Counted from the first letter of the stretch, positions 1 through 6,826 are shown. The stretch: DNA of 7,444 bases from Eudoraea sp. (GCA_013041785.1 JABDRK010000336.1:1-7444); one strand, 5' to 3'. Made by a program: numbers and translations. The notes: generated from the sequence alone by a model not told the origin.

Positions 1-442
1 GCACAAATTGGGCTGTTTTCTCCAGCATTTTATAGGTTTCCTTCCCAACGGCATTAAAAGCGGGCAATTCGTCCACGCTTACATTCTCCGGGTATTCGCC
101 CAGTAACTTTGGGTCGTCTTCCACATACTGTCCAAAATGCCAAAATTCCTTGAGATCGCCTTCTTTTCGGCCTTTGGCATGCTCTTTTCCAAAAGAGGTG
201 TACCCGCGCTGTCCTCCGATACCAGGAATTTCGTATTTATCTTTGGTTTCCTGCGGCAGGTCAAAAAACCTCTTGATTTCTGCATACAATTGCTTAACCA
301 GATCGTCTGACAGGAAATGGCCGCTCAACGCCACGAAGCCAATTTCTTCAAAAGCCTTTCCAATCTCCTGAACAAACTGTTGTTTACGGGCTTCATCACC
401 TGAAATAAAATCACTCAGATCAACACTGGGTATTGTACTCAT
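1..442 (-). CDS. Isopenicillin N synthase-like 2OG/Fe(II) oxygenase (partial, C-terminus outside window)
   Basis: The minus-strand frame is open from ATG at 442-440 to the window edge, giving 147 residues with no stop. It is the N-terminal (DIOX_N) part of a non-haem iron, 2-oxoglutarate-dependent oxygenase of the isopenicillin N synthase family, a cytosolic enzyme type that hydroxylates, desaturates or cyclises small molecules. Visible family signatures are IPSVDLSDF (residues 4-12), the GFVALSGH strand (35-42), the helix ending FFDLPQETKDKY (59-70), the RGYTSFGKE segment (79-87) and DLKEFWHFG (96-104). The iron-binding HxD...H triad and the 2-oxoglutarate-binding RxS lie in the missing C-terminal half, so catalytic competence cannot be judged. 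The start is supported because IPxVDL normally lies within the first ten residues and a good -7 box sits about 25 nt upstream. It is transcribed divergently from the E1 gene. The substrate is unknown; plain orthologs are common in flavobacteria (family knowledge). Confidence 0.88.
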   Translation of the reverse strand, partial: MSTIPSVDLSDFISGDEARKQQFVQEIGKAFEEIGFVALSGHFLSDDLVKQLYAEIKRFFDLPQETKDKYEIPGIGGQRGYTSFGKEHAKGRKEGDLKEFWHFGQYVEDDPKLLGEYPENVSVDELPAFNAVGKETYKMLEKTAQFV

Positions 443-550
443 GGAAATCTTGAATTTTGTTTGTCCCAAAGGTAATAAATTTAGCAGGAGATAGACTGTG
501 ATTTCTGTGCCAGCATTGTAGTCAATTTTGTTACATTTACATCCTGTAAT
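443..550. promoter_or_regulatory. Divergent intergenic promoter region
   Basis: This 108-nt gap separates the divergent oxygenase and E1 genes and must hold both promoters unless they are read from further away. For the minus strand, TACCTTTG (plus-strand coordinates 474-467) matches the Bacteroidota -7 consensus TAnnTTTG exactly, and would place transcription start about 20 nt before the oxygenase ATG. No convincing TTTG -33 element lies at the right distance. For the plus strand only imperfect boxes are seen: CAATTTTG at 523-530 and TACATTTA at 532-539. Both would give a very short leader before 551. No operator-like inverted repeat was noticed. Confidence 0.4.
467..474 (-). promoter_or_regulatory. 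-7 promoter element (TAnnTTTG) for the oxygenase gene
   Basis: The minus strand reads TACCTTTG, a full match to the Bacteroidota primary sigma factor -7 box. Its distance to the oxygenase ATG (about 25 nt) suits a short leader. The missing -33 TTTG lowers confidence. Confidence 0.4.
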
Positions 551-2545
551 ATGGATAGCGTTTCCTACATTCAGTACAAGAAGGGAGGCATTACGTCTGA
601 AATGCAAATTGAACTTTTCAAGCGTATGCTGAAATCCCGGATGATTGAGGAGAAGATGTTGATTCTCCTCAGGCAGGGTAAAATTTCAAAATGGTTCAGT
701 GGTATTGGGCAGGAGGCCATTGCTGTAGGAGTAACTTCTGCGCTCCTGGAGACTGAATATATTTTACCCATGCACCGTAATCTCGGTGTTTTTACCACCC
801 GTGGAGTTCCATTGAATCGTTTGTTTTCCCAATGGCAGGGAAAGGGCCAAGGTTTTACTAAAGGCCGGGACAGAAGCTTCCATTTCGGTACTCAGGAGTA
901 TAAAATTGTCGGTATGATATCGCATCTGGGGCCTCAATTGGGGGTGGCCGATGGTATTGCCCTTGCACACCTCCTGCGGAAAGAGAACCGGGTTACCGCA
1001 GTTTTTACCGGCGAAGGAGCAACCAGCGAAGGTGACTTTCATGAAGCGTTGAATCTGGCAGCGGTATGGGACCTCCCCGTGTTGTTTTGTGTTGAGAATA
1101 ATGGCTATGGGCTATCTACTCCCACTCATGAGCAATATCGATGCGAACACCTGGCAGATAAAGGTATAGGTTACGGGATCGAAGCCCACATTATTGACGG
1201 AAATAATATCCTGGATGTTTACCGCAAAATTAGTTCCCTATGCCAGGATATGCGCAAAAATCCCAGACCAGTATTGGTTGAATTCAAAACGTTTAGAATG
1301 CGCGGGCATGAAGAGGCCAGTGGCACCAAATATGTACCCAAAGCACTGTTGGAAGAATGGGCAGTTAAAGACCCTATTCGAAACTACCTGGCTTATCTGC
1401 GGGATGCTGAGCTACTTACCGAGGAGGAAGAAGTGATCATTAAGAAGAAATATGTTCATGAAATAGACGACAACCTTAAGCTGGCATTTGAAGAAAGCGA
1501 GGTGGAGTTTGATGAAAGTAATGAATTAAGTGATGTATATAAAGAATTTAAATATAAAGAAGTTACACACGGAAATAATGTTAAAAACATCCGGCTTGTA
1601 GATGCAATTTCAGAAGGTTTAAGACAATCCATGGAGGAGCATGACCAGCTGGTAATACTGGGTCAGGATATCGCAGAATATGGCGGCGTTTTTAAGATTA
1701 CGGAAGGATTTGTTAACGCTTTTGGCAAGGAGCGGGTCAGAAATACCCCCATATGCGAGTCTGCTGTGGTGTCGGCAGCCATGGGGCTTTCCATAAACGG
1801 AATGAAAGCCGTTATGGAAATGCAATTTGGGGATTTCGTCAGTACGGGGTTTAATCCCATCGTGAATTACCTGGCTAAAGTACACTACCGCTGGAATGAA
1901 AATGCAGATGTAGTCATACGCATGCCCTGTGGTGCGGGAGTGGGAGCTGGTCCTTTTCATTCGCAGACCAATGAAGCCTGGTTTACGAAAACACCCGGAC
2001 TAAAGGTTGTTTATCCTGCTTTTCCCTATGATGCAAAGGGACTTTTAACCACTGCCATAAATGATCCCAATCCCGTCTTGTTTTTTGAACATAAGGCCCT
2101 CTATCGCAGCATATATCAGGATGTTCCGGAGGATTACTACACCCTGCCTTTCGGGAAAGCAAGCGTGTTGAAAGAAGGGGAGGATGTCAGTATCGTCACC
2201 TTCGGTGCAGGGGTTCACTGGGCACTTGAAGTACTGGAAAACCAGCCTGAAATTTCCGCAGATTTACTGGACCTGAGAACCCTTCAGCCCCTGGATATGG
2301 AAGCTGTATATACTTCCGTCAGAAAAACAGGGAAATTGCTAGTGCTACAGGAAGACACTTTATTCGGCGGGGTAGGCAGTGATATCGCTGCGCTGGTGGG
2401 TGAGCACTGTTTTGAATTCCTGGATGCCCCGGTGAAACGGGTAGGGAGCCTGGAAATGCCAGTGCCATTCGCAAAAACACTTGAAAAGGAATATCTTCCT
2501 AAGGAAAGATTTGTAGCAGTATTGCGCGCACTTTTGGATTATTAG
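551..2545 (+). CDS. 2-oxoacid dehydrogenase E1, fused alpha/beta subunits (probably branched-chain)
   Basis: This is a 664-residue thiamine-diphosphate enzyme that decarboxylates a 2-oxoacid and passes the acyl group to lipoyl-E2; the likely substrate class is branched-chain 2-oxoacids. Residues about 20-320 form the E1-alpha half, with MHRNLGVF (74-81) and the ThDP/Mg motif running from GEG (154-156) to NN (183-184). Residues about 345-664 form the E1-beta half, with CESAVV (402-407; E403 is the candidate cofactor-activating glutamate), the catalytic-type histidine in GPFHSQTNEAWF (H470) and the C-terminal transketolase domain. A charged linker (about 320-345) joins them. Separate alpha and beta chains are usual elsewhere; the single-chain form is common in Bacteroidota (family knowledge). 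ATG 551 is preferred because about 18 residues normally precede the first helix. ATG 602 (Met18), with GGGAGG 13 nt before it, is an alternative. No E2 or E3 gene is nearby. Substrate specificity is inferred: the human HHSTSDD loop reads GHEEASG here (252-258). Confidence 0.9.
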   Translation: MDSVSYIQYKKGGITSEMQIELFKRMLKSRMIEEKMLILLRQGKISKWFSGIGQEAIAVGVTSALLETEYILPMHRNLGVFTTRGVPLNRLFSQWQGKGQGFTKGRDRSFHFGTQEYKIVGMISHLGPQLGVADGIALAHLLRKENRVTAVFTGEGATSEGDFHEALNLAAVWDLPVLFCVENNGYGLSTPTHEQYRCEHLADKGIGYGIEAHIIDGNNILDVYRKISSLCQDMRKNPRPVLVEFKTFRMRGHEEASGTKYVPKALLEEWAVKDPIRNYLAYLRDAELLTEEEEVIIKKKYVHEIDDNLKLAFEESEVEFDESNELSDVYKEFKYKEVTHGNNVKNIRLVDAISEGLRQSMEEHDQLVILGQDIAEYGGVFKITEGFVNAFGKERVRNTPICESAVVSAAMGLSINGMKAVMEMQFGDFVSTGFNPIVNYLAKVHYRWNENADVVIRMPCGAGVGAGPFHSQTNEAWFTKTPGLKVVYPAFPYDAKGLLTTAINDPNPVLFFEHKALYRSIYQDVPEDYYTLPFGKASVLKEGEDVSIVTFGAGVHWALEVLENQPEISADLLDLRTLQPLDMEAVYTSVRKTGKLLVLQEDTLFGGVGSDIAALVGEHCFEFLDAPVKRVGSLEMPVPFAKTLEKEYLPKERFVAVLRALLDY

Positions 2546-2591
2546 ACCATTGCAACGACCGGTTTTTTAAGCCTCTTTTTTATTCACAACA

Positions 2592-2626
2592 TTTGGTTAA
2601 AGTCTCACAACCAAAAAATCATTTTG
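2592..2626 (+). promoter_or_regulatory. Weak candidate promoter for the lipoprotein pair
   Basis: TTTG at 2592-2595 and TCATTTTG at 2619-2626 (one mismatch to TAnnTTTG) are separated by 23 nt, the outer limit of the usual Bacteroidota spacing. They lie in the 117-nt gap between the E1 stop and the lipoprotein start, and would give a leader of about 30 nt. The gap also holds a T-rich stretch (2563-2581) after the E1 stop with only a poor 5-bp stem, so it is unclear whether E1 transcription ends here. Confidence 0.3.
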
Positions 2627-2636
2627 CTCGTATATT

Positions 2637-2661
2637 AGTTCAGTAACCTTAACCGTGAACT
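2637..2661 (+). repeat. Short inverted repeat directly before the lipoprotein start codon
   Basis: AGTTCA (2637-2642) and TGAACT (2656-2661) form a perfect 6-bp inverted repeat with a 13-nt spacer that contains two AACC copies. It ends one base before the ATG at 2663. It could be a leader hairpin that hides the start or a small operator; a 6-bp arm may also arise by chance. Confidence 0.3.
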
Positions 2662-2662
2662 G

Positions 2663-3145
2663 ATGAAAAAATTCCTGATACTACCCATTTTGACTCTTTT
2701 CCTTTTTAGCAGCTGCTCCATTAGCAAAAATATTCGCAGCCAGCGAAACCTATTCAGCGGGAGCTGGACCCTCGAAAACATAAACTATGAGAACAATACA
2801 GGAACTTTTAGTGCAAATTTGTTCGAGGATGCCAGAGCTATCTGCTTTGAAGGCAGCGATTGGTTCTTCAGGGACAACAACAGTACCGGAAGATATACCC
2901 TTAAGGAAGGAAGCCTGTGTCAGGGAGGAGATCGTTTTTTCCGTTGGTCGGTAGTAGAAAGACCAGAAAACTACCAGTCACAATTTCAATTCAAATTTAT
3001 TGACGAAAAGCAGAAGGATATCGAAGGGGGTAAAGGCTACCGGCTAAATATAGCTACACTTACCCCATATGAAATGGTACTTAAACAAAACGTTATGGTT
3101 GATGGAGCGCCCATCACCCTGGTTTACGAATTTGCTAAAAAATAA
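2663..3145 (+). CDS. Lipocalin-like lipoprotein
   Basis: This 160-residue protein begins with a lipoprotein signal peptide: MKK, a hydrophobic stretch, then FSSC with the predicted lipidated Cys18. Phenylalanine at -3 is not the classical choice. The mature part has a lipocalin-type GxW start (GSWTLENI, 33-40), alternating strands, two cysteines (C61 and C86) that could form a disulfide, and conserved-looking segments CFEGSDWFF (61-69), GDRFFRW (89-95), GYRLNI (125-130) and LVYEFAKK at the end. It probably sits in the periplasmic leaflet of the inner or outer membrane. Small lipocalin-like lipoproteins of this kind are often encoded beside an OmpA-family gene in flavobacteria (family knowledge), as here, where only 3 nt separate the two. 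The ligand and role are unknown; a membrane-lipid or envelope-maintenance role is inference. Confidence 0.82.
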   Translation: MKKFLILPILTLFLFSSCSISKNIRSQRNLFSGSWTLENINYENNTGTFSANLFEDARAICFEGSDWFFRDNNSTGRYTLKEGSLCQGGDRFFRWSVVERPENYQSQFQFKFIDEKQKDIEGGKGYRLNIATLTPYEMVLKQNVMVDGAPITLVYEFAKK

Positions 3146-3148
3146 CAT

Positions 3149-3847
3149 ATGCTTACAAATAGAATAATTAGACAAGGATTGGCAGTTTTTATGGCGGTAG
3201 GACTTTTAGGTGGTTGTAGCGCTATTCAAAATGCAAATAAAAAACAAAAAGGCGCTGTAATCGGAGCTACGGGAGGTGCTGTGATTGGAGGTGTCATAGG
3301 AAATAATGTCGGTAAGGGAAATACTGTTCTTGGTGCAATCATCGGGGGAGTAGTAGGTGGTGTAGCCGGAGGTTATATTGGTGACAGGATGGACAGGCAG
3401 GCAGAAAGAATTGAAGAGGAGATACCCGGAGCAGAAGTGACACGTGTCGGTGAGGGTATAAATGTAACCTTCAACGAAGAGGCCGGGGTATATTTTGACA
3501 CCAACAAGTCTAACGTAAAAGGGACTTCGGCGGAAACTTTGAATCGGCTGGCTGAAATTTTCAGGGAATATCCAAAATCTGTTATCCTGATCGAGGGACA
3601 TACCGATAGTGCAGGTTCGGAGGAATATAACATGACACTTTCCCAGCAACGGGCGGAATCCGTCACAAATTACCTGATCGGTCAAGGGATAGGAGCTGAA
3701 CGCTTTACAACAAAGTGGTATGGAGAATCCCAGCCTAAAGCAGATAATGCGACCGCAGCAGGTAAAGCAAAAAACCGCAGGGTTGAATTGGGAATTATTG
3801 CCAGTGAAGCACTCAAAGAAGAAGCCAGGCAGAATACCAAAGGATAA
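3149..3847 (+). CDS. OmpA-family lipoprotein with glycine-zipper region
   Basis: This 232-residue envelope protein probably tethers the outer membrane to peptidoglycan. It has a signal peptide with a clean lipobox LGGC (predicted lipidated Cys23). A glycine-zipper segment follows (about 35-80), in which GGAVIGGVIG and GAIIGGVVGGVAGG alternate glycine with small hydrophobic residues, as in Gly-zipper/YmgG-like domains that pack in or on membranes. The C-terminal OmpA domain (about 105-215) has VYFDTNKSNV, EGHTDSAG (149-156, with D153), LSQQRAESV (164-172, with R168) and the closing NRRVEL (209-214). D153 and R168 match the peptidoglycan-binding Asp/Arg pair of OmpA-like domains. It starts 3 nt after the lipocalin-like gene, so the two are very likely co-transcribed, and a strong terminator follows 19 nt after its stop. 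Met16 is a weaker alternative start because it would remove the charged n-region. Confidence 0.92.
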   Translation: MLTNRIIRQGLAVFMAVGLLGGCSAIQNANKKQKGAVIGATGGAVIGGVIGNNVGKGNTVLGAIIGGVVGGVAGGYIGDRMDRQAERIEEEIPGAEVTRVGEGINVTFNEEAGVYFDTNKSNVKGTSAETLNRLAEIFREYPKSVILIEGHTDSAGSEEYNMTLSQQRAESVTNYLIGQGIGAERFTTKWYGESQPKADNATAAGKAKNRRVELGIIASEALKEEARQNTKG

Positions 3848-3866
3848 ACAAGTTCTTGTTCTTTTT

Positions 3867-3896
3867 AAAATCCCGACTTTATTGTCGGGATTTTTT
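3867..3896 (+). terminator. Strong intrinsic terminator after the OmpA gene
   Basis: A perfect 11-bp stem (3867-3877 with 3884-3894, core ATCCCGAC/GTCGGGAT) closes a 6-nt loop and runs into six T residues (3891-3896). It lies 19 nt after the OmpA stop and 25 nt before the GTG start of the flavoprotein gene. On the minus strand the A-run is only four bases, so it looks mainly one-directional. A smaller hairpin-like repeat (AACAAG/CTTGTT, 3847-3860) precedes it. Confidence 0.92.
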
Positions 3897-3921
3897 ATTG
3901 CGGAATTGGTATCTTCAAAAA

Positions 3922-5043
3922 GTGAATTGCTATGATGCCATTATCGTTGGGGGAGGGCTGGCCGGACTCACCGCGGCCCTGGAACTTTCAGGCAGGGGTT
4001 ATGAGGTTGCTGTTTTTGAGAAATCACCTTACCCGAGACATAAAGTATGCGGTGAATACCTGTCCCGTGAGGTTATGCCTTACCTACAAAAGCTTGGAAT
4101 CGACTTGAACGGGGCGGTTATGATCGACACCCTTAAACTGAGTACCCGAAGCGGAAAGTCTTTCACCGCAAGACTTCCACTTGGAGGCATTGGAATTAGC
4201 AGGTATGCCCTGGATAATGCCTTATATCAAAAATGTCTCGAAAAAAAGGTTCGCTTTTATTTTGAAACGGTTAGCCAAATAGCCTTCGAAGAGAATACGT
4301 TTAAAATCGAGGGGGCAACAGGTACCTGTTACCAGGCCATAATAGCGATTGGAGCTTATGGAAAACGCAGTAATCTGGACAAAGCCTTAGACAGGCCTTT
4401 CATTAAACAGAAGTCCCCGTGGCTGGCAGTAAAAGCCCATTATGAATATGGGGGATTTCCGGAAAACCTGGTAGCCCTGCATAACTTTGAAGGAGGGTAT
4501 TGTGGCTTATCCCGCACAGAAACCGGTGCAGTCAACATGTGCTATCTGGCATCGTACGACACATTTTCCAGGTATAGGGACATACAGGCATTTAATGAGC
4601 ATGTTCTTTCACAGAATCCATACTTAAAGGCATTTTTTGAAAAGGCAAAAGCCCTGTGGGAGCAGCCACTTAGCATTGCACAGATATCCTTTGCAAAAAA
4701 AGAAGCAGTCGCAAACCATGTATTATTTTGTGGCGACACAGCCGGACTTATTCACCCCTTGTGTGGAAATGGAATGGCTATGGCGATTCATAGCGCAAAG
4801 CTTGCGGCAGAAGGGATTGCCAGATACCTCGAATCGGCAGACTATGAACGCACTAAGCTCGAAGCTGATTATGCAAGAACCTGGAAAAGACATTTTGATC
4901 TGCGGTTACGTTTTGGGCGTAACCTGCAACATTTACTTTTAAGCGATCAATTATCAGGAGCTTTGTTTTCGGGATTGGCAAAGTTCCCTGGCTTAACGAA
5001 TCTGGTGATCAGGAAAACGCACGGTAATCCCATATCGGTATGA
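3922..5043 (+). CDS. FAD-dependent oxidoreductase (geranylgeranyl reductase/FixC-like), first gene of the type III PKS operon
   Basis: From GTG 3922 this is 373 residues, a usual length for PHBH-fold flavoproteins related to geranylgeranyl reductases, FixC and aromatic-ring monooxygenases. The FAD-binding Rossmann motif GGGLAG is at 10-15, with the ribose-binding acidic residue at the end of strand 2 (E33). PRHKVCGE (38-45) is typical of the reductase/FixC branch. SRYALDNAL (93-101) and the second FAD motif CGDTAG (270-275), followed by HPLCGNGMAMA (278-288), complete the cofactor site. GTG 3922 is chosen because it gives MNCYDAIIVGGG, the standard N-terminus. The frame stays open back to TTG 3856, but that would run through the terminator. 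The stop overlaps the methyltransferase start (ATGA, 5040-5043). The role is inferred as reduction or hydroxylation of the polyketide product; sequence alone does not say which. No clear promoter is visible between the terminator and the start. Confidence 0.88.
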   Translation: MNCYDAIIVGGGLAGLTAALELSGRGYEVAVFEKSPYPRHKVCGEYLSREVMPYLQKLGIDLNGAVMIDTLKLSTRSGKSFTARLPLGGIGISRYALDNALYQKCLEKKVRFYFETVSQIAFEENTFKIEGATGTCYQAIIAIGAYGKRSNLDKALDRPFIKQKSPWLAVKAHYEYGGFPENLVALHNFEGGYCGLSRTETGAVNMCYLASYDTFSRYRDIQAFNEHVLSQNPYLKAFFEKAKALWEQPLSIAQISFAKKEAVANHVLFCGDTAGLIHPLCGNGMAMAIHSAKLAAEGIARYLESADYERTKLEADYARTWKRHFDLRLRFGRNLQHLLLSDQLSGALFSGLAKFPGLTNLVIRKTHGNPISV

Positions 5044-5765
5044 GTGGATTCAAAGAGCGTACAACCGAACCCGAAATAATGGATGATGCAGATTTGCATC
5101 ATGAACTCCTCAATGCTGTGCTGCGCGATGTTAGTGTGGCAAACAGACTACTGGGAGGAAACCGTATTACGGAAAACGCCGTTGCTCAGATTTTAAAAGA
5201 GCACCCGGCCCAAACCCACCGCATTTTAGATGTGGGCTGTGGAGAAGGAGCTATGCTTAGGAAATTGGCACAACTATGCAGGAGGCAAGGATACAAGGCA
5301 GAATTTCTGGGACTGGATCTCAGTGAATCTTCGATCTCCCTGGCCCGTGAACACAGTAAGGCATATCCTGAGATTAAATATGTTACCGGAGATTTGTTGG
5401 AGGCTAATCCACAGCAAATTCAATGCGACATTGCCTTGTGCACCCTGACCTTGCACCACATACCCACAGCGAAGGTGCCCGCTTTTCTGGAGCAGATGGC
5501 CAAAACAGCCCGATTGGCAGTTTTGGTTAACGACTTACAAAGAAGTCGATTGGCCTACTGTTTATTTAAGGCCTTTAGTGTTATTTTTATAAAAACTAAG
5601 GTGGCCAGGCACGACGGCCTGGTTTCAATTAAAAAGGGATTCCGACGAAAGGAACTGGTTCAGTTCTCCAACCAAATCCCGGGATATGAATATATGATCA
5701 GCTGGAAATGGGCCTTTCGGTATTTGCTTACCCTCAGGGCTATTAATACAAAAAGCAATGCATGA
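5040..5765 (+). CDS. SAM-dependent class I methyltransferase in the type III PKS operon
   Basis: This 241-residue protein has a Rossmann-fold methyltransferase core. Motif I is ILDVGCGEG (62-70), the acidic strand-2 end that binds the SAM ribose is GLDLS (91-95), a motif II-like YVTGDLLE lies at 114-121, and the motif IV region is CTLTLHHIP (134-142). The segment VNDLQRSRLAY (163-173) followed by a hydrophobic, basic stretch (about 171-188), then HDGLVSIKKGF (191-201) and a tryptophan-rich end (WKWAFRYLL, 222-230), suggest a lipophilic substrate or loose membrane contact; this is inference. It starts inside the flavoprotein stop (ATGA overlap) and its own stop overlaps the PKS start by 8 nt, which suggests translational coupling. 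It most likely O- or C-methylates the polyketide. It is unlike SrsB/BpsB of other type III PKS clusters, which are integral-membrane methyltransferases of the isoprenylcysteine methyltransferase type. Confidence 0.88.
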   Translation: MSGFKERTTEPEIMDDADLHHELLNAVLRDVSVANRLLGGNRITENAVAQILKEHPAQTHRILDVGCGEGAMLRKLAQLCRRQGYKAEFLGLDLSESSISLAREHSKAYPEIKYVTGDLLEANPQQIQCDIALCTLTLHHIPTAKVPAFLEQMAKTARLAVLVNDLQRSRLAYCLFKAFSVIFIKTKVARHDGLVSIKKGFRRKELVQFSNQIPGYEYMISWKWAFRYLLTLRAINTKSNA

Positions 5766-6813
5766 GCCCATTATTGTCACGGTAGCAAAACAACTTCCTG
5801 ATTACTCTAGGACCACCGAGGAAATTCTTCCTGCGGTGTCCATTTGGCTTGATGGGCAGGAAGATCGCTTCAGAAGGAAGGTAATCAAGATATTCGAAGG
5901 TGCAGGCGTTGATAAACGCTATGGGATTATGGATATACATGAGGTTTTTACAGCCACAAGCTTTGAAGAAAAGAATACGCTCTACGCCAGGGAAATGAAA
6001 AATCTGGGGACAAAGGTTTTGACAAAAGCCCTGGGAAATGCAAACTGGTCCCCCGAAGAATTGGACATAATTATCACAGTGAGCTGTACCGGTATTATGA
6101 TCCCTTCCCTTGATGCCTATTTGATCAACGAATTGGGACTTAGGCAGGATATCATTCGCTTACCCGTAACTGAAATGGGATGTGCTGCCGGGGTATCGGG
6201 TATAATTTATGCCACCCAGTTCCTAAGGGCCAATCCGGGTAAAAAAGCAGCGATAATTGCGGTTGAGAGCCCTACGGCCACCTTTCAAATAAATGATTTT
6301 TCCATGGCTAATATGGTTAGTGCGGCCATTTTTGGCGATGGAGCCGCATGTGTGCTTATGGAGGCTTCTGATCAACCCAGGGGACCGCGGGTGATCGGAG
6401 AAGAAATGTATCATTTTAGAGATGCCACACATTTAATGGGTTTTGACCTCACGAATTCGGGTTTGAAGATGATCCTGGACGCGGCAGTGCCGGAAACTAT
6501 CGCAGCACATTTTCCTGATATTGTCAATCCCTTTTTGAAAAAATACGGATCCAATATCGAAAAAGTAAATCATTTGATCTTTCATCCCGGGGGACGGAAA
6601 ATTGTACAAACCGTGGAGTCCCTTTTTGGCAAACTCGGGAAAAACATCGACGATACCAAAGAAACGTTACGGCTGTATGGGAATATGAGCAGTGTAACTG
6701 TGCTCTATGTGCTGGAGCGTTTTTTGAACAAGGATATTAAACCGGGCGAACAGGGTCTGATCCTTAGTTTCGGACCGGGGTTTTCCGCGCAACGCGTGTT
6801 ATTGGAATGGTAA
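5758..6813 (+). CDS. Type III polyketide synthase (chalcone synthase-like)
   Basis: This 351-residue thiolase-fold homodimeric enzyme loads an acyl starter on cysteine, extends it with malonyl-CoA and cyclises the chain to a resorcinol, phloroglucinol or pyrone. The catalytic triad is complete: Cys142 in VTEMGCAAGVSG, His276 in IFHPGGRK and Asn309 in YGNMSS. Other signatures are SCTGIMIPSLD (109-119), the FGDGAA loop (192-197, where F192 matches gatekeeper Phe215 of chalcone synthase) and SFGPGFSAQR (337-346). Aligning GLKMIL...VP (235-245) with chalcone synthase puts Met238 at the Phe265 gatekeeper, which suggests a starter other than a plant-type phenylpropanoid. Length is close to bacterial relatives. 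ATG 5758 overlaps the methyltransferase stop by 8 nt and has no Shine-Dalgarno sequence. The ATG at 5762 is out of frame and stops quickly. The family is certain; the starter, number of extensions and ring type cannot be assigned. Confidence 0.95.
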   Translation: MHEPIIVTVAKQLPDYSRTTEEILPAVSIWLDGQEDRFRRKVIKIFEGAGVDKRYGIMDIHEVFTATSFEEKNTLYAREMKNLGTKVLTKALGNANWSPEELDIIITVSCTGIMIPSLDAYLINELGLRQDIIRLPVTEMGCAAGVSGIIYATQFLRANPGKKAAIIAVESPTATFQINDFSMANMVSAAIFGDGAACVLMEASDQPRGPRVIGEEMYHFRDATHLMGFDLTNSGLKMILDAAVPETIAAHFPDIVNPFLKKYGSNIEKVNHLIFHPGGRKIVQTVESLFGKLGKNIDDTKETLRLYGNMSSVTVLYVLERFLNKDIKPGEQGLILSFGPGFSAQRVLLEW

Positions 6814-6826
6814 AGGCGACAACAAC

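Noticed and set aside
1619..1960. Minus-strand open frame within the E1 gene
   Set aside because: It lies wholly opposite a clearly conserved coding region, shows no recognisable motif and has no start signals; it is a shadow frame.
2561..2581. Possible intrinsic terminator after the E1 gene
   Set aside because: Only a 5-bp stem (GGTTT/AAGCC with a G-T pair) and a 3-nt loop precede the T-run; too weak to call.
3240..3390. Repetitive GGA/GGT-rich stretch in the OmpA gene as a DNA repeat
   Set aside because: It is explained by the encoded glycine-zipper region; the units are not regular at the DNA level.
3206..3685. Minus-strand open frame opposite the OmpA gene (159 residues)
   Set aside because: The sense strand encodes an unmistakable OmpA domain; the antisense translation is Ser/Thr/Cys-rich with no domain.
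3856..3921. Upstream extension of the flavoprotein (22 extra residues from TTG 3856)
   Set aside because: It would translate through the intrinsic terminator hairpin and put non-conserved residues before a canonical N-terminal Rossmann strand; GTG 3922 gives a normal start.
5762..5782. Alternative ATGA overlap start for the PKS at 5762
   Set aside because: This ATG is out of frame with the PKS and reaches a stop after a few codons; ATG 5758 is in frame.
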